Positions 34,154 through 42,990 of a stretch of DNA of 64,000 nt are shown here, piece by piece. The stretch's first letter is position 1. Every line of letters starts with the position of its first letter. A program made the translations under genes and the position numbers. The stretch is from contig JAMLJC010000001.1 in NCBI GenBank assembly GCA_023953845.1, positions 2,418,001-2,482,000 on the forward strand, read 5' to 3'. The stretch is from Rhizobiaceae bacterium (GTDB lineage: Bacteria > Pseudomonadota > Alphaproteobacteria > Rhizobiales > Rhizobiaceae). Under the pieces are notes generated by a model. It saw nothing but the letters and a program-made list of their open reading frames with translations. It was not told where the DNA came from and ran no database searches.

Positions 34154-34810
34154 TCAAGGCGCCTTCTGATGTCCATGGCATGGTTCCTCCTGCTCTATGG
34201 CGGGCGTCGGAAGCTGGAACCAATCCGTCATGCGCGTATACCAGCCGTTGCCATGCATGCGCGCGACGAGGTCGAGCTTCGGCGTATCGACATAACAGCG
34301 ATTGGCGTCGAGCACTGCCGCGTCGCGGATATGCAGGGCGACCACCTCGCCAAGCACGAGCACCTGGCCATCCACCAGGTCGACAGTCTTGTGGAGACGG
34401 CATTCCAGCGATGCCGGGCTTTCGGCGATACGCGGGGTCGACAGTTTCGACGATGACGCGAGGGTGAGACCCGCCTTGTCGATTTCGCTGATCCCCGGCG
34501 CGAAATTGACGGCCGTGACCACCATTTGCGGCGCCTGCTCGAAGCCCACGAGATTGACGACGAATTCGCCGGTCCGCCGGATGTTGCGGCCCGTATCCTT
34601 CAGATCGTCCTCGCCGCGCTCGCCCGATCCCACGCCGACGCTGATCAGGGGCGGCTGCTCGCAGACGATGTTGAAGAACGAATACGGCCCCACATTCACG
34701 GAGCCGTCCTCGTTCAGCGTCGATATCCATGCGATCGGCCGCGGCACGACGGTAGAGATCATCAGCTTGTGACGATCGCGCCGGGACAGGTCCGCGAAAT
34801 CGAAGATCAT
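34154..34810 (-). CDS. Flavin reductase-like FMN-binding protein (DIM6/NTAB type)
   Basis: 218 residues. It has the split-barrel flavin reductase pattern MISTVVPRPIAWISTLNEDG, VNVGPYSFFNIVCEQPPL and DTGRNIRRTGEFVVNLV, then SLECRLHKTVDLVDGQVLVLGEVV. Such proteins supply reduced flavin to monooxygenases or act directly as FMN enzymes. It is the last gene of the polyamine-type ABC unit, 118 bases after the binding-protein gene with a strong hairpin between. It is a paralogue of the protein at 55,269-55,910 in another unit of the same region. The substrate or partner oxygenase is not identifiable. Confidence 0.8.
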   Translation of the reverse strand: MIFDFADLSRRDRHKLMISTVVPRPIAWISTLNEDGSVNVGPYSFFNIVCEQPPLISVGVGSGERGEDDLKDTGRNIRRTGEFVVNLVGFEQAPQMVVTAVNFAPGISEIDKAGLTLASSSKLSTPRIAESPASLECRLHKTVDLVDGQVLVLGEVVALHIRDAAVLDANRCYVDTPKLDLVARMHGNGWYTRMTDWFQLPTPAIEQEEPCHGHQKAP

Positions 34811-34890
34811 TGCTTGGCTTGTCCGGTTGCAGCGGGTTCTGTCAGCAGGTCGGGAGGCGAACTGCCGTGCCGGTATCGCGCTGCGCGTGA

Positions 34891-34920
34891 ATGCGGGCGA
34901 AGGGTGACCCTCGCCCGCAT
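34891..34920 (-). terminator. Strong hairpin after the ABC binding-protein gene
   Basis: ATGCGGGCG (34,891-34,899) pairs with CGCCCGCAT (34,912-34,920), extended by AGGG/CCCT around a TGA loop with one bulged A. No T-run follows on the - strand, so it is more likely an mRNA-stabilising or partial terminator structure between the binding-protein and flavin reductase genes. Confidence 0.5.
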
Positions 34921-34928
34921 GACGGTCG

Positions 34929-36017
34929 TCAACGGTTCGAATACCACTCCAGCCAGCGGCGGTTGACGGTCTCCAGATTGTCCGTCCACCACTGCGGGTC
35001 GATCCGCACCTGCCGCGCGAGATTCTCGGGCGAGGTGGGGATGTTGTCCGAGATCTCCTTGGACATCAGCGCATAGGCCTTCTTGTTGGGCATGCCATAA
35101 GGGAATTTCTTCACGAAATCCGCCTCGTTCTCGGCCTGCGCCATCCAGGCGATGAGCTTCATCGCGTTTTCTGCGTTCGGCGCATTCTTCGGCACGATCC
35201 AGTAGCTCTGCTGCCAGAGGCCGTCCTGCATGGTGTATTCCACCGGCAGGCCCTTGCCCTTGGCGAGGAAGGAACGCCCGAGACTGCCCAGCATCAGATC
35301 AACTTCGGCGTTCTGCAGCAGCACGTCGTACTGGCCGGTATTCTCGACCCAGACGTCGATATGCGGCTTTATCTCGTCGAGCTTCTTGAAGGCGCGGTCG
35401 ATGTCGAGCGGATAAATCTTGTCGCGCTCCACGCCGTCGGCGAGCAACGCGACTTCCAGCATCGGGCGCGGATTGGCGTAGGCGGCGCGGCGGCCCTTGA
35501 ACTTCTCAACATTCCAGAAATCGGCCCAGCTCTGCGGGGCGCCGTCCTTGAACTTCTCCGGATTCCACGCCAGCACCCAGCCGAACGACACGGACGGAAA
35601 ACCGTATTCGTGCAGGGTTTCCGTGATCAGGTCCTCTTCCGGCACGACCTTCTTGATCAGGTCGTAGTCGATCTTCTGGATCAGGTCGTCCTCGATCGCC
35701 TTGAGCATCATCTGCCCCTCGGCGTCGAGCAGGTCCCATTCGACATTGCCGCTCTGCTCCATCAGCTTCAGCTTGGCGGCGTCCGGCGTGCCTGTGGTAG
35801 TGACCTCGATGCCGGTTGCTTCCGTGAAAGGTTTGAAGAAGGAGTTCGTCTGGCTCTCGACATAGGCCCCGCCCCAGGTCGACACGATCATCGAGCCAAA
35901 ACCCTTCAGAATCTCGGCAGCCTTGGCCGCATCCGCGAAGGAAGGCCGCACTCCCATGGCGACAGCGGCCATCGCCGTGGAGGCGAGGAAGTGCCGCCGG
36001 TTCATTTCATGTCTCAT
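34929..36017 (-). CDS. ABC transporter substrate-binding protein, spermidine/putrescine type, Tat-exported
   Basis: 362 residues. The N-terminus MNRRHFLASTAMAAVAM is a twin-arginine signal. The mature part (MIVSTWGGAYVESQTNSFFKP, WDLLDAEGQMMLKAIEDDLI, SWADFWNVEKFKGRRAAY, PKNAPNAENAMKLIAWMAQ) matches the PotD/extracellular-solute-binding family 1 group, whose ligands are polyamines, opines or related organic cations and acids. AAGGGGAATGAG before the first ATG supports that start. The importer partners are the two genes upstream on the - strand. The ligand is unknown and probably the regulon's substrate or a relative. Confidence 0.9.
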   Translation of the reverse strand: MRHEMNRRHFLASTAMAAVAMGVRPSFADAAKAAEILKGFGSMIVSTWGGAYVESQTNSFFKPFTEATGIEVTTTGTPDAAKLKLMEQSGNVEWDLLDAEGQMMLKAIEDDLIQKIDYDLIKKVVPEEDLITETLHEYGFPSVSFGWVLAWNPEKFKDGAPQSWADFWNVEKFKGRRAAYANPRPMLEVALLADGVERDKIYPLDIDRAFKKLDEIKPHIDVWVENTGQYDVLLQNAEVDLMLGSLGRSFLAKGKGLPVEYTMQDGLWQQSYWIVPKNAPNAENAMKLIAWMAQAENEADFVKKFPYGMPNKKAYALMSKEISDNIPTSPENLARQVRIDPQWWTDNLETVNRRWLEWYSNR

Positions 36018-36125
36018 CTCATTCCCCTTTCGTCGCTGTGACGATCACAAGAACCCCGGGCGGCCTCTCGTCACGCAAGGCCCTTCGGATAGGATGGCGC
36101 CGACGCGCTCCGGCGAGCCGCCTGC

Positions 36126-38075
36126 TCAGGCGGAATCCATGGCGTGCGTCAGGGACGGGTCCCAGCTCAGATGCACCACGGCGCCGTTTTTGGGGGCCGC
36201 CGTGGCGGTGTCGATGTGGCGCACGACGACGACTGGCCCGAGCGCGGTCTCGACCAGAATGCGCAGGATGCTGCCGAGGAACCGCGTCTCGACGATGCGG
36301 CCCTGAATGACGGGAAAGTCTGCGCGTTCGGCGGCGTCCAGCGCGATGAGTTCCGGCCGCACGCACAGCACGCTCGGCCCCTGCCGGGCCGCCGCGAGCG
36401 GCAGGGAGATGCCGCCTTCGGCGCTGAGCACCGACCCGCTGGCGCTCCCGGCGAAAAGATTGGCTTCGCCGAAGAAGCTTGCCACGAACGGGTTTGCGGG
36501 TCGTACATAGAGGTCGCGCGGCGTTGCCACCTGCTGCAGCTTGCCGCCATGCATCACGGCGACGCGGTCGGACAGGTTGAGCGCTTCCTCCTGATCGTGT
36601 GTCACGTAGATCACGGTCTGTCCGAGCGAGCGCTGCAGCGTCCGGATCTCTGTCTGCATGTCCTTGCGCAGATTGCGGTCCAGCGCGGCGAGCGGCTCGT
36701 CCATGAGCAGCGCGCGCGGATCGAACACGATGGAGCGGGCAAGCGCCACGCGCTGCTGCTGACCGCCGGAAAGCTGCGAGACGCGCCGTTCCGCATAGTC
36801 CTGCATGTGCACCCGCTCCAGCGCCCATTCGACGCGGCGGCGGATGACGTCCTTGGCCACGCCACGCACTTCGAGCGGGAAGGCGACGTTCTGGAGCACG
36901 TCGAGATGCGGAAAGAGCGCGTAGTTCTGGAAGACCACGCCGATGTCGCGGCGGTGAGGCGGGATGGCGGAGATGTCGCGGCCGCCCAGCAGCAGCCGGC
37001 CGGCGGTGGGCGCCACGAAGCCGGCGACGAGCATCAGCACGGTGGTCTTGCCCGATCCGCTGGGGCCGAGGATGCTCAGGAACTCGCCCGGCTCGATCGA
37101 CAGGCTGACATTGTCGACGGCCGCCTGCGACCCGTAGTGCTTGGTGAGGCCGTCAAACTCGATGCCGACGCCCTGCGCGCCCTCTCCGCTGGCCTCGCCC
37201 TTCTCCCGGCTGGCGATCGCCGGAGCGGCCGCGCCGCTCGCCTGCATGGCGAGGGCATCCGGGTTGGCCGGCGCAGCCGGGGCCGGGCGCAGCCGCCAGA
37301 GATACAGCACCGCCATCACCAGGACGGCCAGCGCCAGCTGAACCGACGTGATGGCGGTGATCGTCTTGTCGATGCCGCCCATGGTGATGCCCTCCCACAT
37401 GCGGCGGGGAAGCGTTTCGAGTTGCGGTCCGGAGAGAAACTGGGCCACGACGACCTCATCGAAGGAGAAGATGAATGCGAAGGCCGCGCCGGCGGCGATG
37501 GAGGGTGTCAGCAGGGGCAGCGTGACGCGGGCGATCGTCTTGTAAGGGCCGGCGCCCAGCGAGGCGGCGGCCCACTCCAGCCGGCCGTCGATGCTGAACA
37601 GGCGGGCGCCGACGGGCAGGATGACGAAAGGCAGCACGAGCACTGCGTGCGCGAAGGCCAGCGGAAAGAAGCCGCCGAGGAGCCGCAACCGGGCATAAAG
37701 CACGTAGAACCCCACCCCGATCACCATCAGCGGCACGATCATCGGTGCGATGAAGAGCAGCCGCAGCGCCTTGGCGAGCGAGGGCGGCACGCGGCTCATG
37801 GCAATGGCCGCCGGCACGCCGACGACGGTCGCAATGATGGCCGCGACGAAGGCCAGCTTCAGGCTCAGCAGCAGCGCCGCCTGCCAGCGCGGATCGGTGA
37901 AAAGCGTCTCGTACCAGCGCAGCGAGAGGCCGTTCGGAACGAGCACGAAACTGTCGTCGCTGCCCAGCGACACGGGCACGAGCACCAGCGCCGGCACGAC
38001 GATGAAGAGGACGAGCACCCAGCCGTAACCGACGAGCAATCGACGGCCGCCCGTACCGAGCAGGAGCTCGTTCAT
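36126..38075 (-). CDS. Fused ABC transporter permease-ATPase (PotC-PotA type)
   Basis: 649 residues in one open frame from the ATG at 38075. Residues 1-262 are a PotC-like permease with six helices and an EAA-type loop (ASLGAGPYKTIARVTLPLL). A Pro/Ala-rich linker (about 262-303) leads to a complete PotA-like ATPase: Walker A GPSGSGKTT near 338, LSGGQQQR near 436, Walker B LLMDEPLAALD, THDQEEAL switch His, then a TOBE-like tail. In this importer class the two are normally separate genes; no stop or start signal marks a junction here. The start overlaps the partner permease stop (ATGA). It couples ATP hydrolysis directly to one half of the channel. Confidence 0.88.
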   Translation of the reverse strand: MNELLLGTGGRRLLVGYGWVLVLFIVVPALVLVPVSLGSDDSFVLVPNGLSLRWYETLFTDPRWQAALLLSLKLAFVAAIIATVVGVPAAIAMSRVPPSLAKALRLLFIAPMIVPLMVIGVGFYVLYARLRLLGGFFPLAFAHAVLVLPFVILPVGARLFSIDGRLEWAAASLGAGPYKTIARVTLPLLTPSIAAGAAFAFIFSFDEVVVAQFLSGPQLETLPRRMWEGITMGGIDKTITAITSVQLALAVLVMAVLYLWRLRPAPAAPANPDALAMQASGAAAPAIASREKGEASGEGAQGVGIEFDGLTKHYGSQAAVDNVSLSIEPGEFLSILGPSGSGKTTVLMLVAGFVAPTAGRLLLGGRDISAIPPHRRDIGVVFQNYALFPHLDVLQNVAFPLEVRGVAKDVIRRRVEWALERVHMQDYAERRVSQLSGGQQQRVALARSIVFDPRALLMDEPLAALDRNLRKDMQTEIRTLQRSLGQTVIYVTHDQEEALNLSDRVAVMHGGKLQQVATPRDLYVRPANPFVASFFGEANLFAGSASGSVLSAEGGISLPLAAARQGPSVLCVRPELIALDAAERADFPVIQGRIVETRFLGSILRILVETALGPVVVVRHIDTATAAPKNGAVVHLSWDPSLTHAMDSA

Positions 38076-38947
38076 GTCCGGCCCTTTCCGAAGATGCGGT
38101 CGACGCCGGCGATCTTCTCGTAGACGACGAGGATCGCGATGCTGACGACCAGCAGGACGACCGAGGTGGCGGCCGCCAGACGCAGATCCACCAGCACCTG
38201 GACCTGGTTCTGGATGGCCATGACGATTGTGTTGACGCGTCCGCCGCCGAGAATGGCCGGGGTGATGAAGAACCCGATCGCCATGGTGAAGACGAGGATG
38301 CTGCCGGCGACGAGGCCGGACAGCGAAAGCGGCAGGTAGATGCGCCTGAAGGCTTGCCAGGGCGTGGCGCCCAGGCTCAGCGCCGAGCGGACGAGCGACA
38401 GGTCGATCGCTTTCAGCGTCGGCACCATCGTCATAACCATGAACGGCAGCAGGATGTGGATCATGCCGATATAGACGCCGGTCTCGTTGTAGACGAGCGA
38501 CAATGGCTGGTCGGTGAGCCCGGTGCCTGTGAGGACGGCGTTCACCAGACCGTTCCGCTGCAGGATGATGATCCAGCTGTAGGTGCGCGCGAGCACGCTG
38601 AGCCACAGGGAGATCAGCAGCGCCACGGTCATGAACCGGATCAGGGCGCCCTCGATATGCGCGAGCAGATAGGCGAGGGGATAGGCGACGAGGGCGCAGG
38701 CCACGGTGACGGTGAAGGCGAGCTGCAGCGTGAAAAGCGCGAGCCGGAGATAGACGGGCTCGAGCAGTTCCTCGTAACCGACCAGGCTGAAGCCCTGCGG
38801 GCCGCCGAAGCTCAGCCAGACGAGGTAGAGCAGCGGCACGACGAACAGCAGGCCCATAAGCGCCAGCGGCGCGATGAGCAACGCCAGCGTCGCGCGGTTG
38901 CGCTGGCGCTCCCATCCTTCGGCGCGAGCCGGCGAGGCGCTAAGCAT
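38072..38947 (-). CDS. ABC transporter permease, spermidine/putrescine type (PotB-like)
   Basis: About 291 residues from the ATG at 38947 (a GTG at 38956 is also possible). Six membrane helices are visible, beginning LALLIAPLALMGLLFVVPLL, with the family's cytoplasmic EAA loop LGATPWQAFRRIYLPLSLSG and the QRNGLVNAVL, LVYNETGVYIGMIHILLPF segments of PotB proteins. It is the first gene of its unit, with the partner half-channel fused to the ATPase downstream. A LysR-type box sits about 240 bases upstream at 39,185-39,199. Confidence 0.92.
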   Translation of the reverse strand: MLSASPARAEGWERQRNRATLALLIAPLALMGLLFVVPLLYLVWLSFGGPQGFSLVGYEELLEPVYLRLALFTLQLAFTVTVACALVAYPLAYLLAHIEGALIRFMTVALLISLWLSVLARTYSWIIILQRNGLVNAVLTGTGLTDQPLSLVYNETGVYIGMIHILLPFMVMTMVPTLKAIDLSLVRSALSLGATPWQAFRRIYLPLSLSGLVAGSILVFTMAIGFFITPAILGGGRVNTIVMAIQNQVQVLVDLRLAAATSVVLLVVSIAILVVYEKIAGVDRIFGKGRT

Positions 38948-39097
38948 AGGCGGCACGAACGATCCGGCACGAAAAGCAACCGGACGTCACGCATGGCGTG
39001 TCCGCGCGGTCGCAATAGGATACCGGCCTCGCCGATGATGTCGGCTGGGTTTGAAAGCCTGTCATTCGCAAAACGTTGTAAATTGCATGTTCCGGTC

Positions 39098-39121
39098 GCG
39101 CCCGTCTTGAGGTGCGGGCGC
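39098..39121 (-). other. Hairpin between the MaoC gene and the ABC unit
   Basis: Perfect 7-bp stem GCGCCCG/CGGGCGC with a 10-base loop and no T-run, about 130 bases past the MaoC stop. It may trim or stabilise the upstream mRNA. Confidence 0.35.
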
Positions 39122-39184
39122 TTGCCATGACCGGAAACCTATCTCCCGAGCCCCTAACCAGCTAGCATTCTGCTCGTTCCGGCT

Positions 39185-39199
39185 ATAGCTGCCGGTAAT
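39185..39199. promoter_or_regulatory. LysR-type box C upstream of the polyamine-type ABC unit
   Basis: ATAGCT-GCC-GGTAAT, preceded by GGCT. T-N11-A layout with a partial dyad. One of six matching sites, each ahead of a transcription unit in the catabolic region. Confidence 0.6.
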
Positions 39200-39249
39200 A
39201 TCGGGAGCGCCGTGTGATCCATCGGCTCCACGGCTTTCCCGGCGCCGGA

Positions 39250-39738
39250 TCAGGTTGCGGCGGGTGGGGAGCGTCTCCACATAGACCGCGCCGTGCCTTT
39301 CTGGATCAGCTTGCCGTTCTGGTTGATCACGCTGATGTCGCGGTCGACGATGTAGCGGCTGCCGTCGCTGGTCAGTTTCTTGGCTGCGATCTCCACCTCG
39401 ATGTGGAGCGTGTCGCCGACAAAGATCGGTCCGAGGTATGACCATTCCTTTATGCCGAGCGCGCCGACCAGCGGGTCCGACGATTGCAGGAGCGGGGCTT
39501 CCAGATGACTGCCGAGGGAGAGCGCGACGCCGAACGTGCCCTGCACGAGCAGTTTTTCCAGCCCCTCCTTCCTGGCATATTCGACATCGCAATGGATGGG
39601 ATGCCACCCGCCGGTCAGCATCATGAACATGGCATGATCGGCGTCGGTGACGGTGCGGCCCTGGCTGACGGATTTCTGCCCGACCTCGATCGTGTCGAAG
39701 GTGAAGCCGAGCGGGATCGTATTGGCGTGCTGCTGCAT
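39250..39738 (-). CDS. MaoC-like hot-dog dehydratase/hydratase
   Basis: 162 residues. The segment VSQGRTVTDADHAMFMMLTGGWHPIHCD is the MaoC/R-hydratase pattern, with Asp and His as the expected catalytic pair. GTFGVALSLGSHLEA and VGDTLHIEVEIAAKKLTSDG complete the single hot-dog fold. Such enzymes hydrate enoyl-CoAs or related acyl thioesters. It overlaps the acyl-CoA synthetase gene by one base (TGATG), so its substrate is likely a product of that enzyme. It is the last gene of the NMO-ABC-synthetase unit. Confidence 0.88.
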   Translation of the reverse strand: MQQHANTIPLGFTFDTIEVGQKSVSQGRTVTDADHAMFMMLTGGWHPIHCDVEYARKEGLEKLLVQGTFGVALSLGSHLEAPLLQSSDPLVGALGIKEWSYLGPIFVGDTLHIEVEIAAKKLTSDGSRYIVDRDISVINQNGKLIQKGTARSMWRRSPPAAT

Positions 39739-41933
39739 CAGCGGTCTCCTTTTCCAGACAGGGCAACGACGGCGTCGAGCGCCATTGGGCCGCCCGTTCC
39801 GGCGCGGCTGACCAGAGGGTTCACGTCGACGGAGACGAGCGCTTCGCCGAGGTCTTCGGCCATGTCGCTCAGGCCGACCAGCGCGTCCGCGATCCCGCCA
39901 ATGTCATGCGGCTCGCCGCCGCGGTAGCCTTGCAGCAAGGTGGAGATGCGCGTGGATCGGATCAGTTCCAAGGCGCGTTCGTGCGTCAGGGGCAGGGAAG
40001 CGAAGGAGACGTCGCGGATCAGTTCGAGGAGCACGCCGCCCGCTCCGAACATCAGCGCAAGGCCCATTTCCGGGTCGCGCTGCAGGCCGAGCACGAGTTC
40101 CGTGCCGCCGACGATCTGCTGGCAGACCAGAATCCCGTCCAGCTCGCCCTCGAAGCCGGACCGTCGCACATTGTCCCGTATCAGCCGATAGGCGCTGCGG
40201 ACGGCATCCGCATCGGCGAGGCCAAGCTGCACCGCGCCGATGTCGGATTTGTGCGCGAGCCGATCCGAAGCCGCCTTCAGCACGACGGGATAGCCGATCC
40301 GCGCCGCGAGTCCGGCGGCTTCGTCTTCGCTTTTCGCGAGCGCCTCGCCCGGGGCGGCGATGCCATAGGCGGCGAGCAGCTCTTTCGAATCCTGCTCGTT
40401 CAGCAGGAAACCGCCCGCGCGCGTCCGTGCCTTCTCCAGAACCTGCCGCGCTTCGGCGGGCAGTGGCCGGGCGGCGCGGCTGTCGGCAGCGCCCGCCTTG
40501 TGCCGCGCCGCCGTCTCGGACCAGTCGGCGAGTAACGCGAGCGCGCGCACTGATTTGTTGGTCTCCTGTATGAAAGCGACGTTGCGAAGCCCCGAACGGA
40601 CCTCGCGCGTATAGTCCGTGTACATGCGCGAGAACATGGAGATGAAAGCGAGTTTTTTGCCGCGCCGCGTCACCAGATCATGGATGCCCTGGAAGCGCTC
40701 CTCCCAATGCGCCGCCATGCCGGTCTCGCGCGGAAGTTCGGCCTGAAGCACCAGCAGATCGAGATTGGGATCGTCGCAGAGTATGTCGACAGCCTCGATG
40801 TATTTCTCGACGCTGGTGAGCACGGTAAAGCCGCCATCGCAGGGATTGCCGGCTGATGAGCCGACGCCCAGCAGGTCCGACAGGCGTCTTTCCACCTCTT
40901 CCGCCAGCGGCGGGAACTTCAGGCCCGTGCCCGCCGCACCGTCGACCAGTATGCCCCTGAACGCGCCCGACAGGCTCAGCGCGCCGATATTGCGGCCGAT
41001 CGGCACGCCGAGATGGACGACGAGTTCGATCGTCTCGATCGCCTCGTCCAGCGAGCCGACACGGATGACGCCGACTTCCTTCATCACTGCATCGAATATG
41101 GCGGCGCTGCCGGCCAGCGCGCCGGTATGCGTCATGGCGGCCTTGCGACCCTCCTCGCTCGCGCCGATCTTGAAGACGAGCACCGGCTTGCCGTTGTCGC
41201 GCGCCAGCGTGCAGGCCGCCTTGAACTTCTCCAGATCCTTGATCGATTCCAGATAGCAGAAGATGACCTTCGTCGCCTCGTCCTGCGCCAGATAGGCGAT
41301 GTAATCGGCGCAGTTCAGCCCGATCTCGTTGCCGCTGGTGATCAGCTTGCCGATCTGGATGCCGCGATCGGCGAGGATATGGTTGGCATAGAGCAGCACG
41401 CCGCCGCTCTGGCCGACCAGCGAGACGACGCCCTTGCCGACCTGAAGCTTGCGATGGTCGACCAGCGTCACCAGGCCGCTGTCGGCGATGATGTTGCCGG
41501 TGCAGTTGGGACCGGTCACGGCGATGCCGGTCTGCCGGATGACGTCGGAGAGATCGGAAGCGAGTTTGAGCCCGTCGGCCTTGCCGTCCTCGCCGAAGCC
41601 CGAAGCGAAGACCGTCGCCGTGCGGGCTCCCGCCGCGGCGGCCGCCGCGAGGCCCGCCGGCACATGCTGGGCGGGGGTGAGGAAGGCGACATGGTCGGGC
41701 GCTTCCGGAAGGCTGGCGAAATCCTTGTAGCAGGTTTCGTCGCCGATGCGGTCGCGATTGGGATTAACCGCATAGATGGCGCCCCGGAAACCGTGCTCGT
41801 GCACCGTCTTCCATACCGTTGCCGGCCAGCTTCCCGGACGATCGCTGGCCCCGACAAGGACGATGTTGCGCGGCGCCACGAGAGCGCCCACCTTGCGTAT
41901 CGCATCGTCCACGGATCGTCCGACTGCCGACAT
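39738..41933 (-). CDS. NDP-forming acyl-CoA synthetase (fused alpha-beta)
   Basis: 731 residues. The N-terminal part has the CoA-binding Rossmann start APRNIVLVGASDRPGSWPA and the succinyl-CoA-synthetase-like GPNCTGN and VGQSGGVLLYA motifs, with the phosphohistidine loop MTHTGALAGS. The C-terminal third (from about 500) is an ATP-grasp domain (LLAAYGIAAPGEALAKS, YPVVLKAASDRLAHKSDIG, GTELVLGLQRDPEMG). Members activate short-chain or aryl acids with ATP or GTP while releasing ADP or GDP. The operon places it downstream of an ABC importer and upstream of a MaoC hydratase, so it probably activates the imported or derived acid. The exact acid is unknown. Confidence 0.88.
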   Translation of the reverse strand: MSAVGRSVDDAIRKVGALVAPRNIVLVGASDRPGSWPATVWKTVHEHGFRGAIYAVNPNRDRIGDETCYKDFASLPEAPDHVAFLTPAQHVPAGLAAAAAAGARTATVFASGFGEDGKADGLKLASDLSDVIRQTGIAVTGPNCTGNIIADSGLVTLVDHRKLQVGKGVVSLVGQSGGVLLYANHILADRGIQIGKLITSGNEIGLNCADYIAYLAQDEATKVIFCYLESIKDLEKFKAACTLARDNGKPVLVFKIGASEEGRKAAMTHTGALAGSAAIFDAVMKEVGVIRVGSLDEAIETIELVVHLGVPIGRNIGALSLSGAFRGILVDGAAGTGLKFPPLAEEVERRLSDLLGVGSSAGNPCDGGFTVLTSVEKYIEAVDILCDDPNLDLLVLQAELPRETGMAAHWEERFQGIHDLVTRRGKKLAFISMFSRMYTDYTREVRSGLRNVAFIQETNKSVRALALLADWSETAARHKAGAADSRAARPLPAEARQVLEKARTRAGGFLLNEQDSKELLAAYGIAAPGEALAKSEDEAAGLAARIGYPVVLKAASDRLAHKSDIGAVQLGLADADAVRSAYRLIRDNVRRSGFEGELDGILVCQQIVGGTELVLGLQRDPEMGLALMFGAGGVLLELIRDVSFASLPLTHERALELIRSTRISTLLQGYRGGEPHDIGGIADALVGLSDMAEDLGEALVSVDVNPLVSRAGTGGPMALDAVVALSGKGDR

Positions 41934-42049
41934 GTTTCAAGTTCCTCCGAGCAAGCGTTTCAAGAATGCGCGCGAACGGAAGCATGGCAGGCGCCCGCAT
42001 GCGCCGTCCGCGCGGTGTGTTGAGCTGGACCCGACGGGCAGGTTTCGCG

Positions 42050-42847
42050 TCAGACCGACGAGCCGTGCCAGGGAATGAGGTATTTCCGCACGCCGACCAC
42101 GGCCGCGTAGAAGGCGAAACCGAGCACCGAAAGGTGGATGATCACGGCGAAGAGCGCGGTCGTGTTGTAGGAGTTCATCTCCTTGACGGCGAGGTTGCCG
42201 AGACCGACGCTGCCGCCGAGATATTCGCCCACCACCGCGCCGATGATCGACAGCACGACGCCGACCTCCATGCCGGTGAGGATGTAGGGCAGCGAACTCG
42301 GCAGATCGAGCTGGGTGAGGCGCTGGAGACGCGTCGCATTGATGCTTTCCATCACCTCGACATGGCCACGATCGACGGACTTGATGCCCAGCACCGTGTT
42401 CAGCAGGATCGGGAAGAAGGCCAGTATGGTGGCGATCACCACCTTCGACGTCATGCCGAAGCCGAACCAGACGACGAAGAGCGGCACCAGCGCGACCTTC
42501 GGCACGACCTGCGTGGCGATGACGAACGGATTGAGCATCCGCTCCAGCCGGGGCATCTTGCCGAGCAGGATGCCGAGGCCGACGCCCAGCAGGCTGGCCA
42601 GAATGAAGCCGAGCAGCGTTTCCCACGCGGTCACGCCGGTATGGTACCAGACGCTGGCGGTGCCCAAGAATTCCATCCATTTCATTATCACGTCGGATGG
42701 AGGAGGCAGCACCAGCCTGCTGACGTTGAAGAGGCGCACATAGGCTTCCCAGCCGCCGAGGAAGAGGATGAGCAGAAGCAGGCTTCCGACCCACGCCGGA
42801 AACAACGGCGCGCCGCTGCCGCTCTCTCTGTCGATGTCGATGCTCAT
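42050..42847 (-). CDS. ABC transporter permease, taurine/nitrate type (SsuC/TauC-like)
   Basis: 265 residues with about six helices. The N-terminal LFPAWVGSLLLLILFLGGWEAYV helix, LPPPSDV loop, QVVPKVALVPLFVVWFGFG and GMEVGVVLSIIGAVVGEYLGG are typical of the SsuC/TauC/NrtB permease family. It works with the ATPase and binding protein encoded just upstream. It is separated from the ATPase gene by 143 bases containing a perfect 10-bp hairpin, so the distal half of the unit may be expressed at a different level. Confidence 0.92.
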   Translation of the reverse strand: MSIDIDRESGSGAPLFPAWVGSLLLLILFLGGWEAYVRLFNVSRLVLPPPSDVIMKWMEFLGTASVWYHTGVTAWETLLGFILASLLGVGLGILLGKMPRLERMLNPFVIATQVVPKVALVPLFVVWFGFGMTSKVVIATILAFFPILLNTVLGIKSVDRGHVEVMESINATRLQRLTQLDLPSSLPYILTGMEVGVVLSIIGAVVGEYLGGSVGLGNLAVKEMNSYNTTALFAVIIHLSVLGFAFYAAVVGVRKYLIPWHGSSV

Positions 42848-42958
42848 TGGTTCCCCGCTCGCCTCCGAAGCTTCCTGTATGAGCGTCGGCCCTGAATGCC
42901 GAAACTCCTGCGGTGTTCTCGTGTGGCAGCCTTCAAAGGCGCCGGAATCGTAGTGATG

Positions 42959-42990
42959 CCGCTGCGCCCGTGCCGACCCTGGCGCAGCGG
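42959..42990 (-). other. Perfect 10-bp hairpin directly after the ABC ATPase stop
   Basis: CCGCTGCGCC (42,959-42,968) pairs fully with GGCGCAGCGG (42,981-42,990) around a 12-base loop. It abuts the ATPase stop codon (TAA at 42,991-42,993). No T-run follows, so an mRNA processing or stabilising element inside the unit is more likely than a full terminator. Confidence 0.6.

Noticed and set aside
33963..34169. Small + strand open frame of 68 codons
   Set aside because: No ribosome site, composition unlike a protein, and it runs into the 3' end of the flavin reductase gene on the other strand.
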